64,000 nt of DNA, taken from contig NW_020313159.1 of the NCBI RefSeq assembly GCF_003265705.1, forward strand, positions 1,500,569 to 1,564,568, written 5' to 3'. This document shows positions 1 through 37,438 of this stretch, piece after piece. The translations under genes were made by a program, and so were the position numbers. The number at the start of each line of letters is the position of its first letter. The first letter of the stretch is position 1. The DNA comes from Callorhinus ursinus (lineage: Eukaryota > Chordata > Mammalia > Carnivora > Otariidae). The notes beneath the pieces were generated by a model. The model had not been told where the DNA came from. It worked only from the letters and a program-made list of their open reading frames with translations, and searched no databases.

Positions 1-114
1 GGAGCCTGCTTCTCCCTGTGCCTCTGCCGCTCCCCCTGCTTGTGCTCCTGCTCAATCTCTGTCGCCCACACTCTCTCCCTCTAGCAAATAAATAAAGTCT
101 TTTTTTAAAAAAAA
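1..114 (+). repeat. SINEC (tRNA-Lys-derived SINE), 5' part outside window
   Basis: The CT-rich body of the carnivore SINE (GGAGCCTGCTTCTCCCT...) is followed by AAATAAATAAA and an A-rich tail ending at about 114. The tRNA-like head lies left of the window. Confidence 0.9.
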
Positions 115-1564
115 GTCAAGCAGAATGTTATGTTTGGATCCGTTGCCCATTGTCCCATCTGTTGCATTCCACCCCCCCTCCTCCCTTAACTCGCCATCCC
201 CGCATGCCTCTCTGTTACCTTGCTTTCCTCCTCTCCTCTACCTGCCGAAAGTCCTCAGTGTCCACGTCCGTTCCTTAGGTGAATCCCTTCCTCATGGCTT
301 CCACTGAATTCTTCTTACTCCAGACTTACTACATCCACACCACACACTTTGTACTCCCCTGTAGTATTGTAAGCATGAGTTTCGTAACTGTCCAACTTCC
401 CAACGAGGTTGTAAAGGTTCTGAACATTTTTCTTCTGTCCCTGATGCTGTCATCGGTCAACAGGTGCTTGGGTACACTCCGTCTGTAAGACTCTTTCCAT
501 AGGAAGAAGGGCACAGGCAAACCTCAGAAAGCTGACAGATTAGTCTCAGCTTCACAGCTGGCTCCCTCCATCCTTCAGTAGGTTACCTGCTCATCTCAAA
601 GCTATTAGTAACACATTTATCTTTACTGAAGCATAAATAAAAGTTTATAAATTTTTCGAAATAAAAAAAGTTGTGTTTGGTTTGCAAAGACAGAGTATGT
701 TCTGGGAGAATAGGAAGTTGGTGGACTAGGTGGCAGTATTTTCAAACCAAAGCTAAATTGTTTTGTCAGGGATGAGGGAGTTTCTGTATTATGTGAATGA
801 GAAGATTTCTGTGGGGATCCATGTTTGAATAAAGACTGCCAGAAGGAAAGCAGCAAGCACAAAGCAGTGTGTTAAAGCAGAAGGACACTCTGAAGGTGGA
901 GAGGGGGCTAGGTTGTTTTGGGATTGGATGTTATTGGGTCTCTCTGGGCTGGGAGGAGCCGTGTCTAATGGAGGTGCTTTCAGTCCTTTGGGAAACTTCT
1001 CCCACAGATTGGGATGGGGAGTTTTTGCCCCTAACAAGGTTGAACTGGAACATCCTGGGGGCCTTTCTCCTAGGGTCGGACTGTACCCGCAAAGCAAACG
1101 CATCCTGTAGAGTCTAGGGGTTTCCCTGGGGCAGAGGTGGAGGAGGGCGCATGCTCCACACCTGTGGCTTTTGATCCGTCAGCCCCAAGGTCAGGATGCT
1201 GAGCTCCAGGCTTTTAATGCATAGCTTTTTAAAATCACTGTCCTCACCTCCAGCTCCTGACTCTATCACTCCCCTTCTGGGACTTAGGACTCTGCCTCAG
1301 GGTCTCCTTCCACTTCTGTCCAATTTTTACCTAACAGTTTAATGTGACTTTTTGAAAATACCTTCAAAAATTAGGCCTGTATGTATCAACATTTAAGACA
1401 CAAGTGGTCTTTGCATGATTGTTATTTCTACCATAATACCTTTGACAAAAGCAAGAAGACTCACTATTAACTTTAAAAACTTTTGTTTTTTTCTTTCCAG
1501 TGATGAGAAATTGCTCTGAAGTTGAGACCCAGTGCTAATTCCAGCATCTCTCTTTTTTTTTAAG
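115..1564 (+). other. DYNC2I1 intron, 3' part
   Basis: No exon or recognised repeat was found here. The stretch 165-245 is CT-rich. A pyrimidine tract at about 1550-1562 leads into the AG of the first exon in the window. Short ORFs on both strands look like chance. Confidence 0.6.
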
Positions 1565-26323
<24,759 letters not shown>

Positions 26324-26880
26324 AAGGGGGGCTGCAAGATAGCAGGGTGTGGTCTTGGGGACGGGGGCAGGGCAGAATGATGACCCACACGGGAAAGACA
26401 GTTGTATCCGTGTGCATGTACATTGATAGAGGGTATGTATTCTCTGTGTAACTTACTTTACAAGAATGTCACCTCAGCGTTCCCAGTGAGTAAATCACCA
26501 TTTTTTGAATGGAAACAACACACCTTTTAGTGTATGCTGAGCTTGAGAGGAAATAGTCATGTTGATTATGTTCTTTGAGAATATTTCTACTTATTTTTAG
26601 AATAGCTTTAAAATATTAGCACATTTATATTTTAAACAGTCTACCATGAAAATGTACTTTAATGAGCAATTTTCTTAGTCCTGCAGAAAAGGACATACTC
26701 AGGTGTAAATTAAATGGAGTTATGTCATTGAAATGACCTCTGCCAACTGTGTTTTCTTAAAACTTTCTTGGGCTTCTTTTGGCATTATTTGAATGTCAGG
26801 CACATTTTACATTATGCTTTAGTATTTAAAAATGTCTGTATAAAAATAACCTGAATAAATAAATGCTCTTGAATTTTGTA
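26324..26880 (+). other. DYNC2I1: DYNC2I1 3' UTR
   Basis: From the stop to the expected cleavage site about 15-20 nt after the poly(A) signal. The sequence is AT-rich after 26,500 and has no recognised mobile element. Confidence 0.8.
26854..26863 (+). terminator. Overlapping AATAAA polyadenylation signals
   Basis: AATAAATAAA gives two overlapping canonical hexamers (26854-26859 and 26858-26863) about 530 nt after the DYNC2I1 stop. They are the best candidates for the end of the transcript. Confidence 0.85.
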
Positions 26881-28690
26881 CTCAGTTATAACAGAATTTT
26901 GGGGTGAGATGCAAGAAAGCCCAGGATGGCCCCCTGGCACAGTGAGGGGTGGGGATGGTCAGCGAGGGGCCAGGTGGGGCTTCAGTTTCTCTGGCCACAC
27001 GGAGCTCCCACTTAGCCACAGGAAGATCTCACGGCAGGATGAGAGCATCTTTTACCCAGAAGGTAACAAGGGACATTCCAGAGCATTTGGCCCCCGTGTG
27101 TAAACATGTATGTGTCTGACTTGTTCAGTCGATGTGCTCTGTCTCCTTCACTGGACCAGGAGCTCTGTGGACAGAGATGTGTCTCTTTCTCACCATTGTC
27201 TCCGAGGGCTGTGTGCCTGCCTCACACACGGTGCTCAGCCAGTGGTGAAAGAAGCAATTGAGTGAGTTGGCAGTGTGGCTCTAATACAGAGCAGAGTCCT
27301 ACCAGAATGCCGTAGTTCATGACTGGTGGTGGAGATTTTAATTCTGGAAACAGGCTAATCCCCCTGGCCCCTCATCTACCATCCCCCCAAGTCCTTATTT
27401 GTGAAATTTGACCTAAACTGGAATTGAGAGGAGTCTAACTACTCTAGTAATAATGAGAGACCTCCAGAATAAGATGGCATCCAGTTAGCAGCCATACTGG
27501 CTCTTCTAAATCCTAACAGAGGCTCAGGACACAGAAGGGAAAAAGCATGGCCACCAAAAACTGGCCCGCTGATTAGGAGAACTAGGTGTGAGATCATTGG
27601 ACTCCACTGAAAAGTGCCAGTGACACCTAGGGATTGAGGTCCTCCTACTGGAGCCTGTGTCTTGGACACAAGACTCTTGCCTGCAGATCCCCCCTCCCCA
27701 GTCCTCTGGGGGAGCTGCTTCTCCCTTCAGGGGATGCTGCTCTCTGCTTTCAGACAAAGCTCCCCCATGCCCACCACCAGCACCTCCTTCCTCCCATTCA
27801 CATCGAGACCCCAACACCAGGAAATAACAAGAGGAAGATAAGTGCCAAAATATAATTTTGCCAAAATTATCTTTGAGGACATGTGGGGACTAGAAGGGTC
27901 CTGCTGGCAGTCCTTATTGGAGGAGCCAGTTTTAGGGGGTTTTGCTCTTTGAATAGCTTGTTTAGAGTGTCTAAGAGACATTAAGGAACAGAAGAGGAAG
28001 AAGAGGAGGCCCCATCTGAGTTGTGGGTCTGCACTAGAAAGAGTCTGTTTAGGGCTGGAGATGTGCACAGCTCTTACCCCAGCGTCTAGAAGAAGAAGGT
28101 CCCACTGGGCCCGGCTTGTTGGCAACCACAGAGTCTGGACCTTTGAAGGAGGAGTAGACCAGGAGTGATGAATGTAGTGCTGTGAAATATATTACTTGGC
28201 AAATGAAAGAATATTATTCTGAGGACCCAGAAAGGGAGCAGACATCTGGAGACACTTGGCCAGAGGAAGAAAAACAAGCAAGCAGCAAACAACAACAAAA
28301 TGATAGACTATAAGGAGAAATGGCTTCTAGAAAAGTAATAGAAAGCCACAGGAGAAAACAGATTTAACATTAAATGCTAGAGAAAATGTGTAAAATAAGA
28401 GTTAAAATCCACACTGAAGATGACGAATGGGTATTTTCCATTAGGAATAATGGGGCAGTGATGTAGAGACTTACTTGAGGAGTTTCTCAGAATGCAGAGG
28501 GACAAATTGATGAAATAGTAAAAGACCAGCGGTCCAAACTAGGAGTTATAGGTGTTTCTAAGGATGAACAATTGGAAGAGAAGTAACAATAAACAATTGT
28601 AGGAAGAACTTCCTGAGTTGATAAAAGACCTGAATATGCATGGCAGAAGGCTCATTGGGAGGCGATCCACAGACAGGTTCAAGGTCAGCT
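26881..28690. other. Intergenic DNA downstream of DYNC2I1
   Basis: An L2 remnant lies at 27115-27265. The part 28480-28690 (GAAGAACTTCCTGAGTTGAT, AGACCTGAATATGCATGG) resembles an old L1 ORF1-type sequence. Nothing is recognised in the rest. Confidence 0.5.
27115..27265 (+). repeat. L2 LINE 3' end remnant
   Basis: The phrase order CTGTCTCCTTCACTGGACCA, GGAGCTCTGTGGACAGAGA, TGTCTC, CACGGTGCTCAGCCAGTGGT matches the L2 3' end. It is heavily diverged. Confidence 0.7.
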
Positions 28691-28829
28691 TTGCATTAAA
28701 CATCAACGTTCTTTCAGAATTAAGGAAATGTATTTTATTTTTCCTCCTTTTTCCCCTCCTCTTTAATTAATTGAGCATTGTTTTGATTCCATTTTATGTC
28801 TATTGACTTAGCACTCTTATACCTCTTTT

Positions 28830-31080
28830 AAAAAGTAGTTAGTGGCTGTCCCAATTTTCCCAACACCATTTGTTGAAGAGACTGTCTTTTTTCCATTGGA
28901 CATTCTTTCCTGCTTTGTCAAAGATGAGTTGACCATAGAGTTGAGGGTCCATTTCTGGACTCTCGATTCTGTTCCATTGATCTATGTGTCTGTTTTTGTG
29001 CCAGTACCATACTGTCTTGATGATGGCAGCTTTGTAATAGAGCTTGAAGTCCGGAATTGTGATGCCACCAGCTTTGCTTTTCTTTTTCAACATTTCCCTG
29101 GCAATTTGGGGTCTTTTCTGATTCCATACAAATTTTAGGATTATTTGTTCCATTTCTTTGAAAAAAGTGGATGGTATTTTGATGGGGTTGCACTGAATGT
29201 GTGGATTGCTCTAGGTAGCATTGACATCTTCACAATATTTGTTCTTCCAATTCATGAGCATAGAACGTTTTTCCATTTCTTTGTGTCTTCCTCAATTTCT
29301 TTCATGAATATTTTATAGTTTTCTGAGTACAGATCCTTTGCCTCTTTGGTTAGATTTATTCCTAGGTATCTTATGGTTTTGGGTGCAATTGTAAATGGGA
29401 TCGACTCCTTAATTTCTCTTTCTTGTCTTGTTGGTGTATGGGAATGCTACTGATTTCTGTGCATTGATTTTATATCTTGCCACTTTACTGAATTCCTGTA
29501 TGAGTTCTAGCAGTTTTGGGGTGGAGTCTTTTGGGTTTTCCACATAAAGTATCATATCATCTGCAAAAAGTGAGAGTTTGACTACTTCTTTGCTGATTCG
29601 GATGCCTTTTATTTCTTTTTGTTGTCTGATTGCTGTGGCTAGGACTTCTAGTACTATGTTGAATAGCAGTAGAATGAAATTGGACCATTTCCTTACACCA
29701 CTCACAAAAATAGACTCAAAATGGATGAAAGACCTAAATGTGAGACAGGAGTCCATCAGAATCCTAGAAGAGAACACAGGCAGCAACCTCTTCGACCTCA
29801 GCCGCAGCAACTTCTTTCTAGAAACATCACCAAAGGCAAGGGAAGCAGGGCAGAAATGAACTATTGGGACTTCATCAAGATAAAAAGCTTTTGCACAGCT
29901 AATGAAACAGTCAACAAAACCAAAAGACAACCGACAGAACGGGAAAAGATATTTGCAAATGACATATCAGATAAAGGGCTAGTATCCAAAATCTATAATA
30001 AAGAACTTGTCAAACTCAACACCCAAATAACAAATAATCCAATCAAGAAATGGGCAGAAGACATGAACATTTTTCCAAAGAAGACATCCAAATGGCCAAC
30101 AGACACATGAAAAAGTGCTCAACATCGCTTGGCATCAGGGAAATCCAAATCAAAACCTCCATGAGATACCACCTCACACCAGTCAGAATGGCTAAAATTA
30201 ACAAAAGAGGAAACAACTCATGTTGTTAAGGATGAGGAGAAGGGGGAACCCTCCTACACTGTTGGTGGGAATGCAAGCTGGTGCAGCCACTCTGGAAAAC
30301 AGTATGGAGGTTCCTCAAAAAGTTGAAAATAGAGCTACCCTACGATCCAGCAATTGCACTACTGGGTATTTACCCCAAAGATACAAATGTAGGGATCCGA
30401 AGGGGCACGTGCACCCCAATGTTTATAGCAGTAATGTCCACAATAGCCAAACTGTGGAAAGAGCCAAGATGTCCATCGACAGATGAATGGATAAAGAAGA
30501 GGTGGTATATATACACAATGGAATATTATGCAGCCATCAAAAGGAATGAGATCTTGCCATTTGCAACGATGTGGATGGAGCTGGAGGGTGTTATGCTGAG
30601 TGAAATAAGTCAGTCAGAGAAAGACATGTATCATATGACCTCACTGATATGAGGAATTCTTAATCTCAGGAAACAAACTGAGGGTTGCTGGAGTGGTGGG
30701 GGGTGGGAGGGATAGGGTGGCTGGGTGATAGACATTGGGGAGGGTATGTGCTATGGTGAGCGCTGTGAATTGTGCAAGACTGTTGAATCACAGATTTGTA
30801 CTTCTGAAACAAATAATGCGATATATGTTAAAAAAAAAAAAGAGCAGGAAGGGAAAAATGAAGTGGGGGAAATCGGAGGGGGAGACGAACCACGAGAGAC
30901 TATGGACTCTGAGAAACAAACTGAGGGTTCTAGAGGGGAGGGGGTGGGGGGATGGGTTAGCCTGGGGATGGGTATTAAGGAGGGCACATTCTGCGTGGAG
31001 CACTGGGTGTTATGCACAAACAATGAATCATGGAACACTGCATCCAAAAAAAAAAAGAAAGAAAAAAAAAGTAGTTAGTG
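28830..31080 (+). mobile_element. Twin-primed LINE-1, about 2.2 kb
   Basis: AAAAAGTAGTTAGTG occurs at 28830-28844 and 31066-31080. The left part, to about 29680, is L1 in minus orientation and reads ORF2 from the RT region ([20 protein letters not shown], then [20 protein letters not shown]) to [11 protein letters not shown] next to the duplication. From about 29675 the sequence is in plus orientation and takes up almost where the first piece ends ([20 protein letters not shown]). It runs through the ORF2 end (MEYYAAIKRNEILPF, WMELEGVMLSEISQSEKD) and the 3' UTR to an A-rich tail. This is a classic 5' inversion. ORF2 is broken and no 5' UTR is present. Confidence 0.94.
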
Positions 31081-31479
31081 ATTGCCTTAGGGCTTACAAC
31101 ATATATCTTTATTTAACTAGAGTCTGTCTCTGAACGTTGTATACCTCTTCAGGGGCACGGTGAGGAACTTACCTGCTTCCTCTCATCCTGTGTGCGTCTG
31201 CATATATTCTCCTCGTATGTGCTATAAACACTCAGTGTGTTGTATGTTTGCTTTAGACAGTTAACTTTTCAAGTAATTCCGTGTGGGGAGAATGAATCTT
31301 ACCTTACCCTCATGTGCCCTGTGCTTTCCTTTTCTTCTTGCAGATGTGAGCTGCCATCTAGTATGGTACTCCTTGTGCCTGAGAAGTTTCCTTTAACATT
31401 TCTTGGAGAGTAGCGACAGTGGCAATAAAACTCCTAAGAATTTTCTTTGTCTTAGAAAGTCTTTATTTCTCCTCCACTT

Positions 31480-31640
31480 TTTAAAAGAACAGATTTATTT
31501 ACTTATTTTAGAGAGAGAGAATCTCAAGCAGACTGAGCACAGAGCCCAACACAGAGCTCGATCTCACGACCCTGAGATCACGACCTGAGCTGAAATCAAG
31601 AGTCGGGTGCTCAACCGACTGGACCACCCAGGTGCCCCCC
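31480..31640 (-). repeat. Antisense SINEC, diverged
   Basis: GA-rich body, core GATCACGACCTGAGCTGAAA and head GACTGGACCACCCAGGTGCC. It lies within the ancient LINE. Confidence 0.88.
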
Positions 31641-32372
31641 TCCTTTTCTCTTGAGACGCGTCTTCACTCAGTACAGCATTCTGGGTTGAGAGTTTTCTGT
31701 GAGCACGTCAAAGATGTCCCTCCATTGTCAGCCACGTTTCTGAAGAGAGGGTGCCTAGCTTTTCACCTTTGTCCCTGTGTGTGTAACATGTCTCTTCTCT
31801 GGCTGCTCTGAGGGATTTCTCTGACTTTTACCAACAATTTGATATGTGGGTTTCTTGCCCCCCTGCCCCACTTTTTAAAAAAATTATCCCACTTGATGTT
31901 CTCTGAACTTCTTGGACCTTCAGTTCGGCGTCTATCATTACTTTTGGAAAATTCTCAGCCATTATTTCCTCAAATATTTCTTTTCCCCTGTTCTCTCCTC
32001 TCAGATTCCAGTAATGTATGCATTAGACTGTTTGATATTATCTCACAACTCCTGGATAATATGTTCTGCCTTTTTTTCTCTTTTTTTCTCTTTCTGTTTC
32101 AGTTTGGGTAATTTCTCTCTTCCTGTCTTCAAGTTCACTGATTCTTTCCTTGGTTGTATTGAGTCTAAGGATGAGCCCACTGAAGGCATTCTTTTTCTGC
32201 TATTAAGTTTTTCTTTCCTAGCATTTACATTTACTTAATTCCTTATAGTCTTCATTTCTCTGCTGAAATTACCAATCTGATCTGTATGTTGTCTACCTTT
32301 TCCATTATAACCTTTAATGTGTTAATCATAGCTATTTTAAGTTCCCTGCAAACTATTCAGTTAGTTCCAACA

Positions 32373-32590
32373 TCACTATCATATCCATGGTTCTTTTTTT
32401 TAAGATTTTTTATTTTTATTTATTTGAGAGAGAGAGGGGGGCAGGGGGAGAGGGAGAAGCAGGCTCCCTGCAGAGCAGGGAGCCTGACATCGGGCTCAAT
32501 CCCAGGACCCTGAGATCATGACCTTAGCTGAAGGCACACACTTAAACCTCTGAGCCACCTGGGCGCAACCTCACTATGGTATCCATGGTT
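32373..32590 (-). repeat. Antisense SINEC with target-site duplication
   Basis: TCACTATCATATCCATGGTT (32373) and TCACTATGGTATCCATGGTT (32571) flank the SINE, with two differences. Body, core and head follow the usual antisense order. Confidence 0.92.
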
Positions 32591-33180
32591 TTGATGGTGG
32601 CTTCATCTCTTAAGAGTGTGTTGCATTTTTTCTTGCTTTTGTGTAGGCTTCTGGTTTTTTTGTTGAAAGTTGCATATCTGGTGTAGGACAGTAGAGACTA
32701 AAGCCTGGAATGGCTGGCCTTCTCCTGCCAGACCTTTTCTGTAGGGCTTGAGTCAGTCTAATCAGGGCTTGGGATGTGTTTGGGATTTGCTGTTCCCCCA
32801 GGTTTCTCTCATTGATCCTTTGGGTCTTGGGGGTAGGTGGAGACTCATTTGTCAGAGGGTGTCTTCAGTGTCTGCTCCATCCTCAGTTTTGGGGTTCCCT
32901 CTGCACTTTTCCTCAGAGTGGTTGTTCCCCAGCAGGTGACTTGTTGCTTGATGCACATTGGCCTGTTGGGGGGTGGACTTTGGGTTTGTGTTTCGATGGA
33001 GCCTGGTCTCAGCAGGCCCTGGCCTGCACCATGTCTCAGGGGTGTTCCTGCTGCTTTCCTGGCCAAGCCTTGAGCTTAGCACCTGTTTTTACCCTGTCCC
33101 CCCCAGGGATCCCAGTTTTTATCTTTCCCTCCTAGCTACATGGTCATCACTTATGATGTGAGGGTGACAAGAGTGTGCCT

Positions 33181-33929
33181 TTTTTTTTTTTTTTTTTTAA
33201 TTTTAGGTAGTTAACATACAGTGCAATATCGGTTTCTGGAGTAGAATTCAGTGATTCATCACTTACATACAACAGTCAGTGCTCATCCTAACAGGTGCCC
33301 TCCTTAATGCCCAACCCCCATCTGGCCCATCCCCCACTCCCTCCCTCCAGCAACCTTCAGTTTGTTCTCTATCATTAAGAGTCTTTTATGGCTTGTTTCC
33401 CTCTCTCCTTTTTTTATTTTTCCCCTTTTCATATGTTCATCTGTTTTCTTAAAGTCCACATATGAGTGAGATCATATGGTATTTGTCTTTCTCTGACTGA
33501 CTTATTTCACTTAGCACAGTACTCTCTAGCTCCATCCATGCTACTGCAAATGGCAGGATTTCATTCTTTTTGATGGATGAGTAATATTCCAGTGTATGTA
33601 TATACCACATCTTCTTTCTCCATTCATTTGTCAATGGATATTTGGGCTCTCTCCATAGTTTGGCTATTGTTGATAATGCTGCTATAAACACTGGGGTGCA
33701 TGTACCCCTTCAAATCTGTATTTTTGCATCCTTTGGGCAAATACCCAGTAGTGCAATTGCTGGCTCATAGAGTAGTTGTATTTTTAACATTCTGAGCAAC
33801 CTCCATACTGTTTTCCAGAGTGGCTGCACCAGCTTGCATTCCCACCAACAGTGCACGAGGTTCCCCTTTCTCCACATCCTCACCAACACCTGTTGTTTCC
33901 CGTGTTGATTTTAGCCATTCTGACAAAGA
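33181..33929 (-). mobile_element. LINE-1 3' portion, antisense, older carnivore subfamily
   Basis: A T-run at 33,181 marks the poly(A) tail, followed by antisense 3' UTR and then ORF2 end sequence. The minus strand reads KLWREPKYPLTNEWRKKMWY and YYSSIKKNEILPFAVAWMEL. The left part is more diverged than the twin-primed copies. The right end is a 5' truncation at about 33,929. Confidence 0.9.
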
Positions 33930-36034
33930 ACATGCTTTCTGACAGCTTAAGGCTTGTTCTGTACGCGGACAGGGTGAAGGTCCTGGCCCCAAAGGGGTCT
34001 TTGTACCAGGAGGATGCTCTCAGGGCCATGCTTCTGACAGTTGCCTGGGGCAGGGGTCCAGGAGAGAAGCCTGGAGAGGTGCCCCCTCACCCAGGTCACT
34101 GACCCATCTCCCAACCTCTCCTGGGTCTCCACAGCCCGTTGCTGGGCCCAGAACACAGGAACTTTTAGCTCCTCTGCATGTGCTGGGGCTGCAGCTCACC
34201 CATCCTCAGTGGCTTGTTGGTGCTGCTTAGAGCTCCCTGGAGCAAGACTGCCCTCCCTCAAGGACGTTCTGGGGTTGGGGATTTGCAAAAGGCACAGGAA
34301 CTGTGAGAAAGTGAGCCATATGGGGGCAGCAAACATCCGGCCATCCCTCCAATCCCACGTCCTCTGGGCTTCACTATGGAGCTTGCATTTAGAATTCCAA
34401 AACCACACACATTTGCAAGAAGCAGTATAGCTAAGGGCTCTCCTCTAAGAAATGTTATTTAAAATATATCCATCAGAGTCCAGTCTTCTCATGGTGATAT
34501 CAAGGGGGATAATCACTTTTATTTTTTGAAGACCTTCTATTTTTGATAAGCACTAATGTGAAATACTTAAAAAACCCACAGTTAGGTACAATCTTTTCTA
34601 CAGGGAAGCCCTGTCCCTACAGTTCTTACGTTTTCTGACCACACTTGGGCATTCACCCTGACTCAGGAGACGTTCCCGGACGCCTCCATGCAGGGTGGGT
34701 GAAGGGTGAGCGCTGACCATGCACGTGCAGCTGGTGCCCCCCACAGGACCTCAAGGTCTTCGTTTCTGCAGGGGCTTTTCCCTCAGAAAGTAAGCCAGTT
34801 CTACCATCTGAGAACCGCGGTTCACAGGGTGGATCTGCACCACTCAAAACAGAACCCTCTTCAAGTCAGAAGTGCCTTTTCTCCAGCGGTGATGGGCCAT
34901 TCTTCTCTAAGCCTGAGGACTGTTGTGCTCTTAAAGCAAAAAGCTACGTGTCTCTAAGCACCGTCTGCCAGAGGGGTGATTCTGTGGTGAACGGGTGCAG
35001 CTGGGCAGGGGACGCCAGTCTTCCCCTGGAGCGGTGATGAGGTGGGCAGTGTAACCTGGGGGAGCAGGCGTCCTGCCCTGCAGAGGGGATCAGCACCATC
35101 TGTGTGTGGTTTATGTGGAAATAAGCCACGAGGACGGGAAAACGAACCCCAAGCAAAACAACCCCTTGGCAACTAAAAAGCTACCATCAGAAAGAATTTG
35201 GAATTTTGATGGTTCAGCTTCAAGCTATAATTACTACCTTTATAAATCCATGATAACAAAATTCTCCCCCGAGTATTGGAATGCACCACCCGGTTGTCAC
35301 AAAGTCAAGGCTTTTACTTAAAAGACATCTTTTTTTTTTTTTTTAACTTTTGTTCAGTATCTTTTACACTCAAATTCCCAAGGCTGAATTCAAGTCCGAC
35401 TGTGATACGACAGCAGTTCTTCCGTGGCGACAGGGAGGTATCTTCATTGAAAGGTTGGGAGCCTGTGCACCATTAACTGGTTGGAGAGGCAGGGAGAGGC
35501 CGGCATACATCCTCTCCGCTCCCTCCCACAGCCCAGCAGGCGTTCCGGACCATGACACAGGCACAGCAGTTCCCGAGGGCGTGCGGGGAAGGGGCGGGTC
35601 GCCCTGAGCTTCCTAGCGGGGGCCTGACAGGACACTGGAGAAGCCGGCGGCCAAGGCGCCCTGCCCCAGCCTTGCTGTCCGGGGGGCCTGTCTCAGGACT
35701 CATTTAAGCCGACCAGCCGGCCTCTGAAGAGTAAGGGTGAAATCAGAGGAAACACACGTGGCTTTTTGGGAGGAGGCCCACAGGGACAGCTGTGTGTCTG
35801 GGTTTCGCACGTTGTTCTGGGCCGGCCGCTTCATGCTGGAAGGCCGTCCAGTGCTGGGGCTCAGGATGAGCTCTCCCCACCCCAGGGTTGGGCCGCCCCG
35901 TTCTTACCAACACAGCTGACTCTGCAGTGGTGTCCAGTAGAAGGTTTCCTCTATGCCCGGCTTGTGCCAGGCATTTGGTAAAACGTGGTTCAGTGAGGGC
36001 CCATCAGACAGACTCTGGTCCCCAAGGTTTGGGT

Positions 36035-36140
36035 CTACATAGTGTGTGATCTGGGTGTTACCTGCCTCAGTCTACTCTCTTGTCAAATAGGAATAAATCA
36101 TAGTGTTCACCTAATAGTTGTTTGGGGAACTAAAAGATAA
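36035..36140 (+). repeat. MIR remnant
   Basis: GTGTGATCTGGGTGTTACCT, CTGCCTCAGTCTACTCTCTTG and TCAAATAGGAATAAATCATA follow the MIR core order (dropping of the usual CTTGGGCAAGTTA, then CTCAGTTTCC, then AAATGGGGATAATAATA). Confidence 0.7.
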
Positions 36141-36707
36141 CCCCGTTTCCTTCCCTGCTGATGTTTGGACTCAACTGGGTGAAAACAGGCCAGACATGTG
36201 GCTTTTGACTGTGGCCCATGGGCTTGCTGGCCCTTGTGCCCAGAATTGGGAAGATGGTGGTCCTGGCCCACACCAGCCTCCCCCGGAGCGGGTGCCTGTG
36301 CACAGCGGAGAGCACGGGAGTGCGGGCGTTCTGCTCAGGGGCCCCTGACATGGGGCGTGGCCTCTCCACCTGTTCCTTCTAACGCACCGGGCGCGCCGGG
36401 CACACGGGTCCCAGCCAGCTGGGGCCCGGCGGCGTTCTGATCAAACACTGTGATCTGTTCACTCACACACGTCCTCAGGGAGGAGAGATTTGCCACACGC
36501 TTGTATTTCAATGTCACACATGCTCAGAGCTTGATTCTCAGGCTGCAAACTGGAGTCCCTGGGAGCAAACTCAGTACAGGGTTCCCCCAAACTGCTTGAT
36601 TCAGGGTCTCTGGGGTGGGACAGAGTTGTTTTCAAGCTCTGCGGTTTACCAATTAGCAGCCATGGCTGAGAACCACTGTCTCTCTGACTTCCATATGTCT
36701 TTTGATC

Positions 36708-36795
36708 TATCGTCAATAATCTATCAATTTATCATCTATCAATCATCTTTCAATCTTATCTATCCATGTTTTATCTATCAATCATCTATCTGAGT
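36708..36795 (+). repeat. Degenerate (ATCT)n / TATCAATC microsatellite
   Basis: Repeated ATCTATCAAT and ATCATCT units in about 88 bp, with interruptions. Confidence 0.85.
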
Positions 36796-37121
36796 CATTT
36801 CTATGTTTTGGTTTCAGCACAAGCTCCTAGGAACCGCCGGTGACATTTAAACGGGTTCACTATAGCGTGTGCCTCTCTCATCTCACGGCCAGTCCTACAG
36901 CCAGGATCTGAGGTTCTTCTGGTGGGTTCTCCGACTGGAGTCCTCCCTTGTAATGTGACGTCTCACGCGAACCATCTTGGTTCAGTATGGGCTCCCACTT
37001 TCTTACCTGCTGTCTGGCATTAGGTGAGGACAGATCAGACAGGATGTGGTTCAGCTCTGTTACAAGGGGCAAGGTTTTGTTCCATCTTTGTGGAGAAGAT
37101 AGTCTTTACTACAAACTTTTC

Positions 37122-37303
37122 TTTTTTTTTTTTTAGAGAGAGAGAGAATGGTAGAGAGAGAGCATGAAGAGGTTAGAAGGTCAGAGGGAGAAGCAGACTC
37201 CCCGCTGAGCAGGGAGCCCGATGCGGGGCTCGATCCCAGGACCCTGGGATCATGACCCGAGCCGAAGGCAGTCTCTTAACCGACTGAGCCACCCAGGCGC
37301 CCT
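37122..37303 (-). repeat. Antisense SINEC, near consensus
   Basis: T-run, GA-rich body, core GATCATGACCCGAGCCGAAG and head CGACTGAGCCACCCAGGCGC. Confidence 0.94.
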
Positions 37304-37338
37304 GAAAACCCATTTCTAATCTTACTTTTTTTTTTTTT

Positions 37339-37438
37339 NNNNNNNNNNNNNNNNNNNNNNNNNNNNNNNNNNNNNNNNNNNNNNNNNNNNNNNNNNNNNN
37401 NNNNNNNNNNNNNNNNNNNNNNNNNNNNNNNNNNNNNN
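37339..37438. other. Assembly gap of exactly 100 N
   Basis: The gap follows a run of T from 37326. A T-run of this kind usually begins an antisense SINE or L1, so the missing sequence may be another retroposon. Confidence 0.98.

Larger units (their letters stand above)
28690..33180 (-). mobile_element. Ancient LINE (L1M/HAL1-like), antisense, host of nested elements
   Basis: Scattered phrases follow one another in the order of an old mammalian LINE read antisense: CTTAGGGCTTACAACATATA, TTCCTTTAACATTTCTTGGA, CTTTATTTCTCCTCCACTTT, CATTCTGGGTTGAGAGTTTT, TTCTCAGCCATTATTTCCTC, GATATTATCTCACAACTCCT. It is interrupted by the L1 at 28830-31080 and SINEs at 31480 and 32393. The 90-119-codon ORFs inside are chance. 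The subfamily is uncertain. Confidence 0.65.
33930..37121. other. Intergenic DNA, mostly unique
   Basis: Contents recognised are a MIR-like remnant (36035-36140) and an ATCT-type microsatellite (36708-36795). The stretch 35,480-36,440 is GC-rich. No exon with coding support was found on either strand. Confidence 0.5.
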
